From NCBI GenBank assembly GCA_005765155.1, contig VCCP01000002.1, positions 4,712,001-4,776,000 on the forward strand: a stretch of 64,000 bases of DNA, given 5' to 3'. Origin of the DNA: Zelopaecilomyces penicillatus (taxonomy: Eukaryota > Ascomycota > Sordariomycetes > Hypocreales > Pseudodiploosporaceae). Below the pieces are notes generated by a model. It ran no database searches and was not told the origin of the DNA. It saw only the letters and a program-made list of their open reading frames with translations. The translations under genes were made by a program, and so were the position numbers. Positions 35,031-45,097 of this stretch are shown piece after piece. Positions within the stretch are counted from its first letter, which is position 1, and each line of letters starts with the position of its first letter.

Positions 35031-37301
35031 TCACAATCCGTCGGCAGACTGCAAAAACTTGACAGGAATCGGAACATGCACCGCCCGAATGAACTCGGCA
35101 AATCCTTTACCCAAACTATCCAGCAGCTTGGAGCTGCTCACGCCTCTGCCTAGCGGCCCGTAAATGACAAAGTGCACCGCGAAGATCTGGGAGAACTCGA
35201 CTCTCTCTACAAAGTACGATTCCCGCCAATCCTTACCCATGAGGGCCCGCAGTCTATCCTTGGTCATGAACGAGCGGAACCACTCCCACTGCTCGGCCGT
35301 CTGCACGAAGAGCCCTATATTGATGTTGGCTCCCTTGTCGCCAGAACGGGCGAGCACAATATCGCCCAGAGGTTGTGTCGTGGTCGGCCCGAACGTTGAG
35401 AGCGGCACCGAGTTGGCCGTCTCGTAGCTCTGCCGTGGTGCCAGGGCCTCTGTTGTGCGTGGCGGACCAACAACATGGCGGGTACCTCCATCTGGATGGT
35501 TGTCGCCAAGCATGTTGACTGCCTCTTCAATCTCGTCCTGTGAGATCACAGCAGGGTAGTATGCTGGAAATGGCTTTGGCATAATTGTCCGCCCGTCTAG
35601 TGAGCAATGCATTCCTGCAACATCTCAAGTCAGCTCCAGAGGACCCCCAGCTATGCAATGAAAACTAGCAACGTCACAACATACCTGGAAAATGAGACAT
35701 GAAGAGATACTGCCGTACTTTGTACATCATACCCACTGCCTCTTGGTCTTTGGACTGGACAAACACGCGCATATAAGTCGTCGATGCATACTGTGAATCC
35801 GGGTTCTCCATGGGTGTGCCGAGTCGCTGAAAGTCCAACACATCAAGCTTCTCCATGATGCCCCAATCCTCCAGCACGGTTCGGATCTGAGCCTCCTGCA
35901 TATCCCATTTATGGCTTGTGGCATAGCCGCAGGCGTTGATCAGGAACTCGCACTGATAACCGCCTTTGTAAAATATAGCCAGTTTGGTTGTCGGCGGGGG
36001 CGGATATCCTCTCACGCCAGACACATGAACCCGGTCCTTTGACTCGCCCACAACCTTGACGTCCGTCATGTCAGCTTTCACATCGCTGTTGAGGTAGATG
36101 TTCCCCTGTAACTCGTACAGTAGCTGGCATTTTACGGTATCTGGTGTAACGAATCCGTTAAGAGCCTCGTGCTTCGTCACGACGCACTCGCCGTTTGCCG
36201 CAATCTCAGCAATAGGGGGTCCTAGGTGAGCGAAGATGTCCACGGGGTATTTGAAAGAACCTGCAAAGTTGCCTCCGGTGATGTAGGTTGAACATTCGAT
36301 GAGATGGCCTGCAACAAGTGCTCCGGCAAGTTGGTCAAGGTCAGACTCTGCCCAGTCATACCACCAGGCGGCAGCACCAATCACTGGTGAGGCATCAGCA
36401 ACACGGCCACATATCACAATATCGGCTCCTTCATCGAGGCCTTTCTTGATGGCACGATATCCTAGATAGGCATTGGCTGCCATTAATGGCAATTTATCAG
36501 GAATCTCTAGGAATGATTTGGCCTGCTTATCAACTTTGACGTCTGTGTTAACCTCGTCCAAATGTGGTAGTGGTTTCTTCAGCATATCATGCACTTTGTG
36601 CATCAAATTATCGCCATCGACATAGGCAACGCGGAGGTTCAGATTTTTCTGCTTAACCTAAGTAGAAATAGAAAGTCAGCTTTTTTTTTTTTTTTTTTTT
36701 TTTTTGAAGAAACAGGCAGTCCCAGAGTAGACCTGATGCTATTCATGCAGTCATCACGATGTTCCTCTCATCAATGCCAATTACAAACCCTCGACGTACC
36801 AGTTCCTGGGTCTTCTCCGCCAACCCCTTGGGATTCGCTCCACCACCATTGATAACAATCTTTATTCGCTTCTCATTAACCAAGTCGAGCGACATCTCGA
36901 TGCCAGCAAAAGCTGATTCAACCCATCCTGTTCTTGGAGCCTGTGACATTTGCGGAGCATTCGTGGCCATGGTTGCTTCTGGAAGTCAGGCCATCACATG
37001 TCGTATTAGTCAAAACTCGGCCAGATGATACATTGGAAGCGGAATCGACAAGCTGGCTGGGGTTTCTCAACTAACCCGCCAAATAGTCGCCAGTAATAAC
37101 GTCCACCTGGCCATATTTGGCTTGATTGTACATCAGAATGGCCGGGTCCGCTATAGGTTCATCTGGTAAGCACTGGCACCTCGACACAAGGCAGTGATAT
37201 GCGAGTAGCAATCACGCCTAGTCCAATTCGTGTCCGAACATACTGAGAGCGCCTGAGCAATTAGCAACCCGAATGGGTCTGGAGCGATTAGGAGAAGACA
37301 T
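35031..37301 (-). CDS. AtuA-like (DUF1446) acyclic terpene utilisation family protein
   Basis: Five exons, 37244..37301, 37076..37162, 36800..36978, 35685..36657 and 35031..35614, give 626 aa. The start MSSPNRSRPIRVANCSGAL leads into QVDVITGDYLAEATMA, LVNEKRIKIVINGGGANPKG and the alternating KQKNLNLRVAYVDGDN, all typical of the DUF1446/AtuA N-terminal domain. GADIVICGRVADASPVIGAA and AGHLIECSTYITGGNFAG follow. The C-terminal DIVLARSGDKGANINIGLF is the AtuA-like small domain found fused in fungal members. AtuA belongs to bacterial citronellol/geraniol catabolism (family knowledge). The reaction of the fungal proteins is not established, so no substrate is assigned. Intron 3 (36658..36799) carries a 25-nt A run on the sense strand. 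It is divergent from the chromodomain gene across 576 bp. Confidence 0.9.
36681..36705. repeat. homopolymer T25 tract in an intron
   Basis: Twenty-five T on the + strand (A on the sense strand) near the acceptor of intron 3 of the AtuA-like gene. Its length is likely variable. Confidence 0.85.
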
Positions 37302-37877
37302 GTTTTCGTCTAATGACATTGCACTTCTATTATCGTCGCGGTTGGTAGATAAATTTACATCAAATACGGTATGAATCACCGAATTACTGTATGGCGCAAG
37401 GTCGTTTTAAATTGGTCTTCATGGCACTCTATGAGGCTGTAGAAAGCAGTATAATAAGTAGCCATGACGAGAACGACCTTGGCGTGCCTCGGCACTCCTT
37501 GCTAAGCGATTGCGGGGAGATTCAGTTTGGAAGAGGAGGTGTCCTAAATCGCACAAATAGCGTCAACTTCTCATAGCGGGGTCGTTTTTAGTGTTGCTGG
37601 ATTCCCTCGCCTGCTAATCGTGCATTGGCGCAACTCGAATCGCGATGGAATGGGTTTCATCCTGGTCAATCAGCAGACAGCATCAAAACCAGAAAATCCG
37701 TCACGTGAGCTGTTTGGATACAGCTGTCACACAACAGAACCGTTAATCAACAGTTGTCCATTACAAATCATCGTTTGCAGTAAAGTTAAGTTGCAAGTCT
37801 CCTCGACAAAGAGAAAACCTGCACTGCGATTCCAGCTAGTCTTCCGAGGCGTATAACCTGCCACCACCGCAGCAGCC
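37302..37877. promoter_or_regulatory. shared divergent promoter region
   Basis: 576 bp between the divergent starts of the AtuA-like gene (-) and the chromodomain gene (+). It must hold both promoters. No clear TATA box or repeat was singled out, and no gene lies within. Confidence 0.5.
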
Positions 37878-38834
37878 ATGAACGCGATTATCAACTCCAT
37901 CATGACTCCCCGGAAGAGCCCGGACGACGCAACAGCTACGTCCACACCTGGCAATGGCAGTAACAAGGGAACGCAAGGAACGGCCAAGACTCCCTCGTTC
38001 AGTCTCTGGAGAAGCACGCCAGCGAAGCTCGGTACACCTATCAACAGGTCTGCCGTTACAGCTGCTTCTGTCACAGCTGCCGAGAAGGAAAATGGCAGCA
38101 TTTACATGAGCGTGGACGTGGACATACAGGCACCCGAGTCAGCGATTGCGGGATCGGAGCGTGAGGAGTTAGCTGCAGTATCAGATTTATCAGATGTTGA
38201 AGAGGATGTTGTAACAGCAGAACAACAGTCGAAGCCTAGAGCTCCTCCTTCATCATCATCAAAACGTTCGGCAAGGCGATTATCAAAACATGTCACACCC
38301 GCCAAGCCCAGCCCCCGCCCTATGGACCCGTCCGAGGCACTGGACAAGGAGGAGCAAGCAGAGAACGCCGACGCTGACGCCGACGCCAACGCCAACACCG
38401 ACCACGATGATAATGAGCATGATGATGAGGAAGAATACACATTCAAGGCCTTCCTAGGTCATCGCTGGACCGAAGATTCAATAGAGATAGAAGTGGAGTG
38501 GGATCAAGGTGAGAACACCTGGGAGCCCGAGTACAACCTTCAAACCGACGCGCCGGACGCGCTCTTTGCATACTGGAAGGATCAGGGTGGACGCCCAGAA
38601 AATCCCTACGACCCGGAAATGTACGAGATCTTTGCCGTTCGCAAGCACAGCCGAGACCGCAAGAAGCTTCTGGTAGAATGGGTGGGGTATGGACCTAAGG
38701 AGGCGACGTGGTTATCTAGCAGCGCCGTTGAAGAGACAGCAGCGGATGTGGTGGCTGCGTATTGGGAGGGAGTTGCGGAGTCAAAGACGTCAAAGACATC
38801 GAAGAAGAAGAAGGGTAAAGGGACGAAAAAATAA
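37878..38834 (+). CDS. double-chromodomain protein
   Basis: An intronless 318-aa protein. The N-terminal half (about 1-185) is disordered, with basic stretches (SKRSARRLSKHVTPAKP, likely NLS), an Asp/Glu-rich strip and Ala-Asp/Ala-Asn dipeptides at 164-174. Chromo-like unit 1 is at about 187-234 (YTFKAFLGHRW...VEWDQ GENTWEPEYNL). Unit 2 is at about 249-297 (MYEIFAVRKHSRDRKKLLVE, WVGYGPKEATWL). The C-terminus is a Lys-rich tail (KTSKKKKGKGTKK). Chromodomains bind methylated histone tails through an aromatic cage (family knowledge). Unit 2 keeps Tyr, Trp and a Tyr in WVGY. Unit 1 keeps the TWEPEYNL core but has a shortened loop lacking the third aromatic. It is likely nuclear and chromatin-associated. 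It is not a classic HP1, since no chromoshadow PxVxL pocket is obvious. Confidence 0.85.
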   Translation: MNAIINSIMTPRKSPDDATATSTPGNGSNKGTQGTAKTPSFSLWRSTPAKLGTPINRSAVTAASVTAAEKENGSIYMSVDVDIQAPESAIAGSEREELAAVSDLSDVEEDVVTAEQQSKPRAPPSSSSKRSARRLSKHVTPAKPSPRPMDPSEALDKEEQAENADADADANANTDHDDNEHDDEEEYTFKAFLGHRWTEDSIEIEVEWDQGENTWEPEYNLQTDAPDALFAYWKDQGGRPENPYDPEMYEIFAVRKHSRDRKKLLVEWVGYGPKEATWLSSSAVEETAADVVAAYWEGVAESKTSKTSKKKKGKGTKK

Positions 38835-39305
38835 AGAAAGCAGACGTGGAAAAGTGGCATGACGGCAGTTGAATGAATGTACACACACCACTTGGTTGAT
38901 GATAGACCACATGTGAGGGCATCGCGAACTGTAAAGAAGAATCATGGGATGGAATGGGGGTTAAGGAGTTTTGGAATGATTGTTTTAGTAGAAGGTTTCT
39001 TCTCACTAGGTCCTCGCATACAGCAAGTGGCGCTGTTTCCTTGACGAAACAATTGGCTTTCTGCATTCTGTGATAGTAGCTGACAATCAATGGCGCTTCA
39101 CTCTTGCTCGATTCAGCCGATTAGGAGAAAAAGAACAGGATCATCATCCAAGAGCAACGCAGTTCTTTGTCTATCTATCCCTGCTAACAACGGGTCAATA
39201 GTGGAGGGAAGAGTTTGGGGCTAGCCTGCACAAGACATAGAGCAACCAACAACAAAAGTGCAAAAAGAGAAATGGTACAACACCGTGATGATGGTACATT
39301 ATACG
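38835..39305. other. intergenic between chromodomain gene and tRNA cluster
   Basis: 471 bp holding the 3' UTR of the chromodomain gene and the downstream flank of the first tRNA-Pro. Minus-strand T runs around 39255-39275 could terminate RNA polymerase III. No gene is seen. Confidence 0.4.
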
Positions 39306-39395
39306 GGTCTGGCCGGGGATTGAACCCGGGACCTCTCGCAAGCTAAGCTATAGGGTTTTCCCTAAGCGAGAATCATACCGCTAGACCACCAGACC
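39306..39395 (-). tRNA. tRNA-Pro(AGG), intron-containing, copy 1
   Basis: On the minus strand a 90-nt gene folds as a cloverleaf. The acceptor is GGTCTGG/CCAGACC, the D arm is GTCTAGCGGTATGA, the anticodon stem is CTCGC/GCGAG with loop TTAGGGT (anticodon AGG), and the T arm is CCGGG TTCAATC CCCGG. A 19-nt intron follows position 37. Its CCCT pairs with the anticodon AGGG, the standard pre-tRNA form. Box A and box B promoters are internal. Confidence 0.95.
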
Positions 39396-39524
39396 GAATT
39401 GATTGATTTCAGTAGAAAGCAATTCGTCTCAAGAGTGCATGGAGTGATGTGGCATCAAACACGAAAAAAGGAAACACAAGTGCATGCTCCAGGGGGGGTC
39501 GGAACATGCAAAAGGTTAATTGTG

Positions 39525-39614
39525 GGTCTGGCCGGGGATTGAACCCGGGACCTCTCGCATGCTAAGCTGTAGGGTTTTCCCTAAGCGAGAATCATACCGC
39601 TAGACCACCAGACC
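39525..39614 (-). tRNA. tRNA-Pro(AGG), intron-containing, copy 2
   Basis: The mature part is identical to copy 1. The 19-nt intron differs at two positions (CCCTACAG and ..AGCA instead of CCCTATAG and ..AGCT). A palindrome ATCACGTGAT lies 10 bp upstream of the tRNA 5' end. Confidence 0.95.
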
Positions 39615-39623
39615 GGATGATAT

Positions 39624-39633
39624 ATCACGTGAT
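39624..39633. promoter_or_regulatory. ATCACGTGAT palindrome upstream of tRNA-Pro copy 2
   Basis: A perfect 10-bp palindrome with a CACGTG E-box core, starting 10 bp from the 5' end of the tRNA. The same palindrome is at the same offset upstream of copy 3. Confidence 0.55.
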
Positions 39634-39703
39634 GGTTTCTGGTGGTTCAAAAGGAATCACGGGCAGGGAGTTCATGAGAGAAAGATGCAAAAAGAGAATG
39701 AAG

Positions 39704-39793
39704 GGTCTGGCCGGGGATTGAACCCGGGACCTCTCGCAAGCTATGCTATAGGGTTTTCCCTAAGCGAGAATCATACCGCTAGACCACCAGACC
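39704..39793 (-). tRNA. tRNA-Pro(AGG), intron-containing, copy 3
   Basis: Third tandem copy with the same mature sequence. The intron differs from copy 1 at one position (AGCATAG instead of AGCTTAG). The palindrome ATCACGTGAT is again 10 bp upstream of the 5' end. Confidence 0.95.
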
Positions 39794-40847
39794 AGGTGAC
39801 GCATCACGTGATGAGATTTGATGGAGGGACCGGATGAAGTTTGTGCTTATGAGCATATGACATCGAGCAATTTCGAAAGGTCAGTCAGAAAGCAGAAGGT
39901 GAGGAACGCTGTTGCTTCAAGAAAATATGAAAATCGTGTGCTCATCCGAAGTAGAAGTATTGACGAAAAGAAATAAATATGCTTATACACTAATGAAGAT
40001 GGATTGTTTGACCAGCTGTATAACTTCTAAAAAGTTTACCCCTCTTTCTTCTTTAATGAATAAACACACAACTCCAGTAGTGAAGTATATAAACATTACA
40101 TCGAGTCTTGATAACAGGCGTTATTCTGAGATGGAACAATATCTTGGTATTTTACATAATAGAAAACAGTAAATAGCAATAAAATGTCGGGAAGATTTGT
40201 ATATGTTGAAAGGTTACTTCACTTAGAACTCAGCAAGCCCTATAATATTGACAACTGCCTGCTGCTATTGATGCAGTATGTTTAATTTTCTTCTTACATC
40301 CGAAAGCATATGACTCCCTCCCATTAGATAAATTGCTAAAATATGAGTTATATACTTACGTCATTTCCCTTTAGGGTCATCTGTATTGTATAATTCGCTA
40401 CGTCAGCTAAATGTGTTTAGAACAGCAACCATCCGAAAGGAAGGCTTACCTGTTGTGCATTTTTGATGATTTCCTTCCAATCGCTTCTGAGTTTGAAACT
40501 ATCAAGTGGCCATAGCCTGCCTGCGCTGCGACACGGCAGCAGGCAACAAGGTCAAACAATCGCGTCAGGAATCTGACCTGAACATTGCGATATAATGGTG
40601 CATTCTATTCTTGAAGTTTCAAGTGTTTTTGTTCCTTGGACTGAGACAGTCGTGGGCTGACATAGTTGTGGACATTGTACGCCCTCGCCCTTGCAGGCAC
40701 CTAGCCTACCTGCATTTTTTTATGGCAGTAGCTGAGTGTTACATTGCTATCCACGGCAAACTCGCACTGTTGGTTAAAGCTTGGTGTTGCTTCGTAGTAT
40801 GTGTGCTCAAAATTCAAGACTGGCTACCCACCAGATCTTGGCCTCGA
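39794..40847. other. 1.05-kb AT-rich intergenic region
   Basis: It begins with the upstream flank of tRNA-Pro copy 3 and ends at the 3' side of the Zn2Cys6 gene. It is very AT-rich around 39950-40400. No supported gene. Confidence 0.4.
39803..39812. promoter_or_regulatory. ATCACGTGAT palindrome upstream of tRNA-Pro copy 3
   Basis: Identical to the element upstream of copy 2 and at the same 10-bp offset from the tRNA 5' end. It is absent at that position upstream of copy 1. Confidence 0.55.
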
Positions 40848-42262
40848 TCAAGGGCTCATCAGATACCGGGAATCCGCTTGAGTCAACGTTTGGCAATATT
40901 GCCTCGCCCATTCTGTGTACTCCTGGTACTCTGGTGGAAGACTGTTGGCTAGATTTCTTACCCAGGCAATGATAGTGTTCTTCCGCCCATGGAATCTTGG
41001 TGTCATTTCCGGTGCTATACAATTTTGGCCAAGAAGATAATCAAGCAAGAATGAGTGGATTAGGAGTAGTTGCGCGATGTGGTTTGTCGGGCTGACAAAT
41101 TCCAAAAAGTCCGCATTGCTGAATTCAGAAGGCGTCAAAAACAAGGCAATAAACCTCTTCCATGCTACCAACTATGGATTAGTGAATTGTAACTGAAGGA
41201 TTCTATATGGTTTTCAACCTACCTTCAATCCCAGACGTCCGCAACGCAGTGATACATTTAACTAGAGCCGTCAGGTATACAGCATTGTTCATTGACTGAC
41301 ATAGAGGCTTTAGCCGAATCACAGAGGCATGGAAGCCCTCAATTGTCTCAAAATCTTTGGGCTGTTCAGAGACTAGATTGGATAAAGCTTCGACATGTCT
41401 ATACATTATGAGCCCTTTGAAGATGGACTGTTCATGTTCTGGACATATGCTTATTCCGATTCGCAAAACGAGTACAAGACCCCTCGTCATGGTTAGATAT
41501 TCAATCATGCAATCCGCCATCAAAGCGGACTGGGACATAAGGCACGTTAGTGTCCCAATGAGGGCGTCAATATCATTCAGTGCTCGGGGTATATCGGTAA
41601 GTTGCTCGTTGACCAACTTAATGGCAACAACACGATGTCGCAAGGCTGCTGATTTGTACTCTACATTGCCATTTTCGGAAAGATGCGACGCGCCAAGGCC
41701 AAGAACAGCATGCGCCAAGTGCTCATACTGAAGAAAGTGGATATTAGTACCAAGAGCTTTTTTGAGTTGACAATTAAAACCCAGGCAAGGGCAGAGAGGT
41801 AGCGATAAATTTTATAAATACAAGCAAGGGTTTTTGAGGGCAAAGATCAACGAAATGGCTTCTCACGTTGGATGACATGGCCGCAGCCTGGACCCATGCT
41901 TTGTCTGCCATTAGTGGTAGGCTCGGAAAAGCCCCGGTAACGAAATGGTGATAGAAACGAAGATCCTCAAGAACAAGTGCTGATGGGGCAGGTCGAGGGC
42001 CCGTTGAGGCAGCAATTAGTGTTGGATAAGTGCAGGTAAGTTCAAGGCGATGACAGGGTGAGCAATGCGGCCTCAGCTCGTTGCACTTGACTCTCCGACG
42101 CTTGCAATTGAAGCATCCAAGACGAGATTTGAAGTGGCCTCGCCGGCTAAGAGGTTGACGCTGTGCAACAACTTCAACCTCCAGAGGCGTGGCGTCGTGA
42201 GACTCATTAGACGAAGAGTCCGAGGGAGGATTAGAGCTCATCTTGCGGCGTATGTTGGGCAT
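40848..42262 (-). CDS. Zn2Cys6 transcription factor
   Basis: Three exons, 41867..42262, 41223..41727 and 40848..41164, give 405 aa starting MPNIRRKMSSNPP (a second Met at 42241 is an alternative). The binuclear zinc cluster is RLGCFNCKRRRVKCNELRPH followed by CSPCHRLELTCTYP. Its spacing C-x2-C-x6-C-x5-C-x2-C-x6-C is exact. The C-terminal part is a helical fungal-specific regulatory domain (YEHLAHAVLGLGASHLSE; the tail EYTEWARQYCQTL) of the UPC2/sterol-regulator-like type. These proteins are nuclear DNA-binding regulators (family knowledge). The last acceptor was chosen at GGTAG because the first AG breaks the phase. The gene is divergent from the M20 amidohydrolase, which makes that enzyme a candidate target. 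This is inference only. Confidence 0.85.
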
Positions 42263-43580
42263 GCTGAGTAGAACGATCGAAGCCACAGAGTGCACGTTAA
42301 ATTCGGGTTTGATAAATCCAAAATAACTATGCAAATGAAAAACAACTGTTGTGTAAAACTGGGTGACCCACTGCTGCTGACTATGAAGCAGTGGTTCTAC
42401 ATGAAGAGATGCGATGCGATGTGTGTAATGTGATGGAGTAGCTAGCTTGGCGATTGATTCAAGCACTGTCGTCGTCAGGTCTTGCGTATACTCTTCATAT
42501 ATTCATTCAAACTCCCTGTCTGACGCTTGTCGAAAATGGGGAGGGTGTGGGGATACTGCTACCCCAGACGCATGGACGGAATATTTAGATTCATCCAGAC
42601 GCTGAATCCCAGAGGTGACAGTTGATGATGGGTGTGGGGAGGTTGGTGCTTGACGCCTGTGCCAGACCCAGCGTGACGGAACCAGACGTAACTGCCGCGG
42701 CACGTGACGCAAAGCCATTGAGCATCGCCTCAACTTGGGCCTACGGCGGCTGTCGTAGACTTGAAATAGCGTCAATGTGAACTCTTCCCAAAATATTTGA
42801 CAGGGCCAGGCTGAGACTGCCGGCGGCGAGGCTGTCGCCACCAAAGGAAAAAAGATTGGAGACTCGTGTCATCGCAAGCCAATCGACTCCCTCATGCAGA
42901 TGATCCCTTTGTCCGGTATTAGTGTTGACATGGAGCTGCTCTCATACCAATTTCTTGTTGGGTACTATTTTCATGCTCGCCACACTATGCTAAGCCGAGG
43001 CGGAGCTGTTTTATCTTCCACAGCCACATCGATTGGGAAAATGGTGAAGATGGTCTGAGAGTAATCGCCTGCTAGCCCAGAGCCGAGCAAGTCGGGGCAG
43101 CCACTTGAAACTTCAAATAAGGTGAAGGCCACCCCCCGTGATGTTTGCATGCTAGGTAAGTTGGGTAAGTATAATACGAGGTGCAATCCTCGTATCGCTC
43201 AATGGACTCCATCTGAACTATCTTGATGAACAATCAGTGACTCTGACAGAACTTATAGCATCACCGGCTGACAATTGCCATTGGAAGGAACTATGATAAT
43301 AAAGGTCCCCCATACAAATTGAATCATGTTCTACCGTGGCCTTTGGGATGGTTGATGACACAGGTTAGCAGCCCAAGTGTGTAATTGTTTCATTAAGCAC
43401 CAGACCCAGGGGTCTGAGCCAGTTACAGTGGCTTATACAGTGGCTAGAGCAATTACAGTGCTACGCACGGGTGCTGCCGGATATCAGCCACCCACCCCAT
43501 TCAATGCGCTTGTGCGGGTCGGTTACACATCAAGCTTGTTTTTAGTGCCGGCTTCTTCGCGTCATTGCAACCCGTCGTTA
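42263..43580. promoter_or_regulatory. 1.3-kb divergent intergenic region
   Basis: Lies between the Zn2Cys6 gene (-) and the M20 hydrolase gene (+) and should hold both promoters. No additional gene is supported. No clear CGG-N-CCG regulator site was pinned down by eye. Confidence 0.4.
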
Positions 43581-45097
43581 ATGTCGACATCCGGAAAGCC
43601 CACGTCTCCGGCCCTGGACAGTTCGGTTAGTTTCACAGCCGAGACGGCTACTAGGAAGCATATGGCGCTTTTGGAGGACGAAGATGAGGGCTTCGTGATC
43701 GTCCCCACATCCGAGACCCTTGCTGCGGCGCTGCAACTGCCGGAGTACCTGGACGACCTTAATCAGGCTGTTGGCTCCGTTGCAGAGACGTTCTGGCCTG
43801 TCAACAAGAAGATACACGACAACCCAGAGACCAAGTTCAAAGAGTTCATCGCGCACGATGTCCTGACCAAGTTCATGCGGGCTCAGCAGGGCTGGGTGGT
43901 GACTCCCTCCGCCTATGGCATGGAGACAGCTTGGGTGGCAGTTTACGATAGCGGAAGTGGGGGCCCAGTCGTTTCATTCAACGCGGAAATGGGTATGTGC
44001 CCTCCTGTCGTGGCCCCCCATATAAGAAGCTGACCTTGTTGAACGGCAGATAGCCTTCTCGGGATGGGGCATGCCTGTGGCCACAATCTAATTGCAACTG
44101 CATCGGTACTTGGTGCTGTGGCAGCAGCCAAGGTGATGCGGCAGCACCACATGCCAGGGAAGGTTGTTTTATACGGGACGCCAGCAGAAGAAGGTAGCTG
44201 AGGCAGTCTTTTGGCCAAGCTGATGAACTGTGTTGACGAGCGATCTCTACAGGAGGAGGAGGCAAGATGAAACTTCTGGAAGCTGGTGCCTATTCTGACC
44301 ACAAAGTCGACATCAGCCTGATATCTCATCCTGGGATCGAATCAGATGCTGCCTTGATGTGTACAAGTGCGTATTCGCAGCTTAGGGTTGAGTATTTTGG
44401 CCGTGAGGCACACGCTGCTCTCAATCCCTGGCTTGGCATCAATGCTCTAGACGCCCTTATCGCGGCATATACCAATATCTCTGTGTTGCGACAGCAGACG
44501 ATGCCTGGAGACTCGATCCAAGCGCGCATCACAAACGGCGGAGCAGCACCCAACGTTATTCACGCATATGCTGCCGGGCTTTTCGTGATCCGATCCGATA
44601 AGCAATCCCGCCAAAACGTCCTGCGAAAGAAGGTTTACGGCTGTTTCGAAGCAGGGGCGCTGGCGACGGGAGCTAAGCTGGTCATCACTCCTCGTTTCGA
44701 GTACAAGAGCCACGAACCAAACCGGCCCCTGGCACGGTCCTACACTCGCTACTTTAACGCGCTCGGCCCGCCAAACCGGATACCAGAGGACCAAGATGTC
44801 GATGAAGCCCGGGGCAAGACGCTGGCCAGCACGGATCAAGGCGACATCAGCCATGCTATACCGAGTTTAAGTGTGGCTTTTCGTATCCCGCCTGGGCCGG
44901 GTGGACAGGGGCCTCACAATCCCGAGTTTGCTGACGCAGCTGGAACTAGAGAGGCCTATGACCGAGCCCTGAGGGTGGCCAAAGGTTTAGCCGGCGTTGC
45001 GATAGATGTCATTTGCACAAAGGGTTTTCTTGACGAAGTGAAGAGAAGCTGGAGGGAGACGGTTAAAGCGGGAGATGATGAAATAACATGTTTTTAA
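43581..45097 (+). CDS. M20-family amidohydrolase/peptidase (PM20D2-like)
   Basis: Three exons, 43581..43992, 44050..44193 and 44253..45097, give 466 aa starting MSTSGKPTSPALD. An in-frame extension upstream to 43377 exists but looks non-coding. Metal-site motifs of the M20 fold are VSFNAEMDSLLGMGHACGHN (Asp, His), TPAEEGGGGK (Glu-Glu) and SLISHPGIES. The lid-domain signature YFGREAHAALNPWLGINALD follows, then ITNGGAAPNVIHAYAAG and TDQGDISHAIPSL. Members hydrolyse amide bonds of N-acyl amino acids or dipeptides with two zinc ions (family knowledge); the substrate is unknown. No signal peptide follows the chosen start, so the protein is probably cytosolic. The introns are short and phase 1. The divergent Zn2Cys6 gene may control it. 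Confidence 0.88.
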
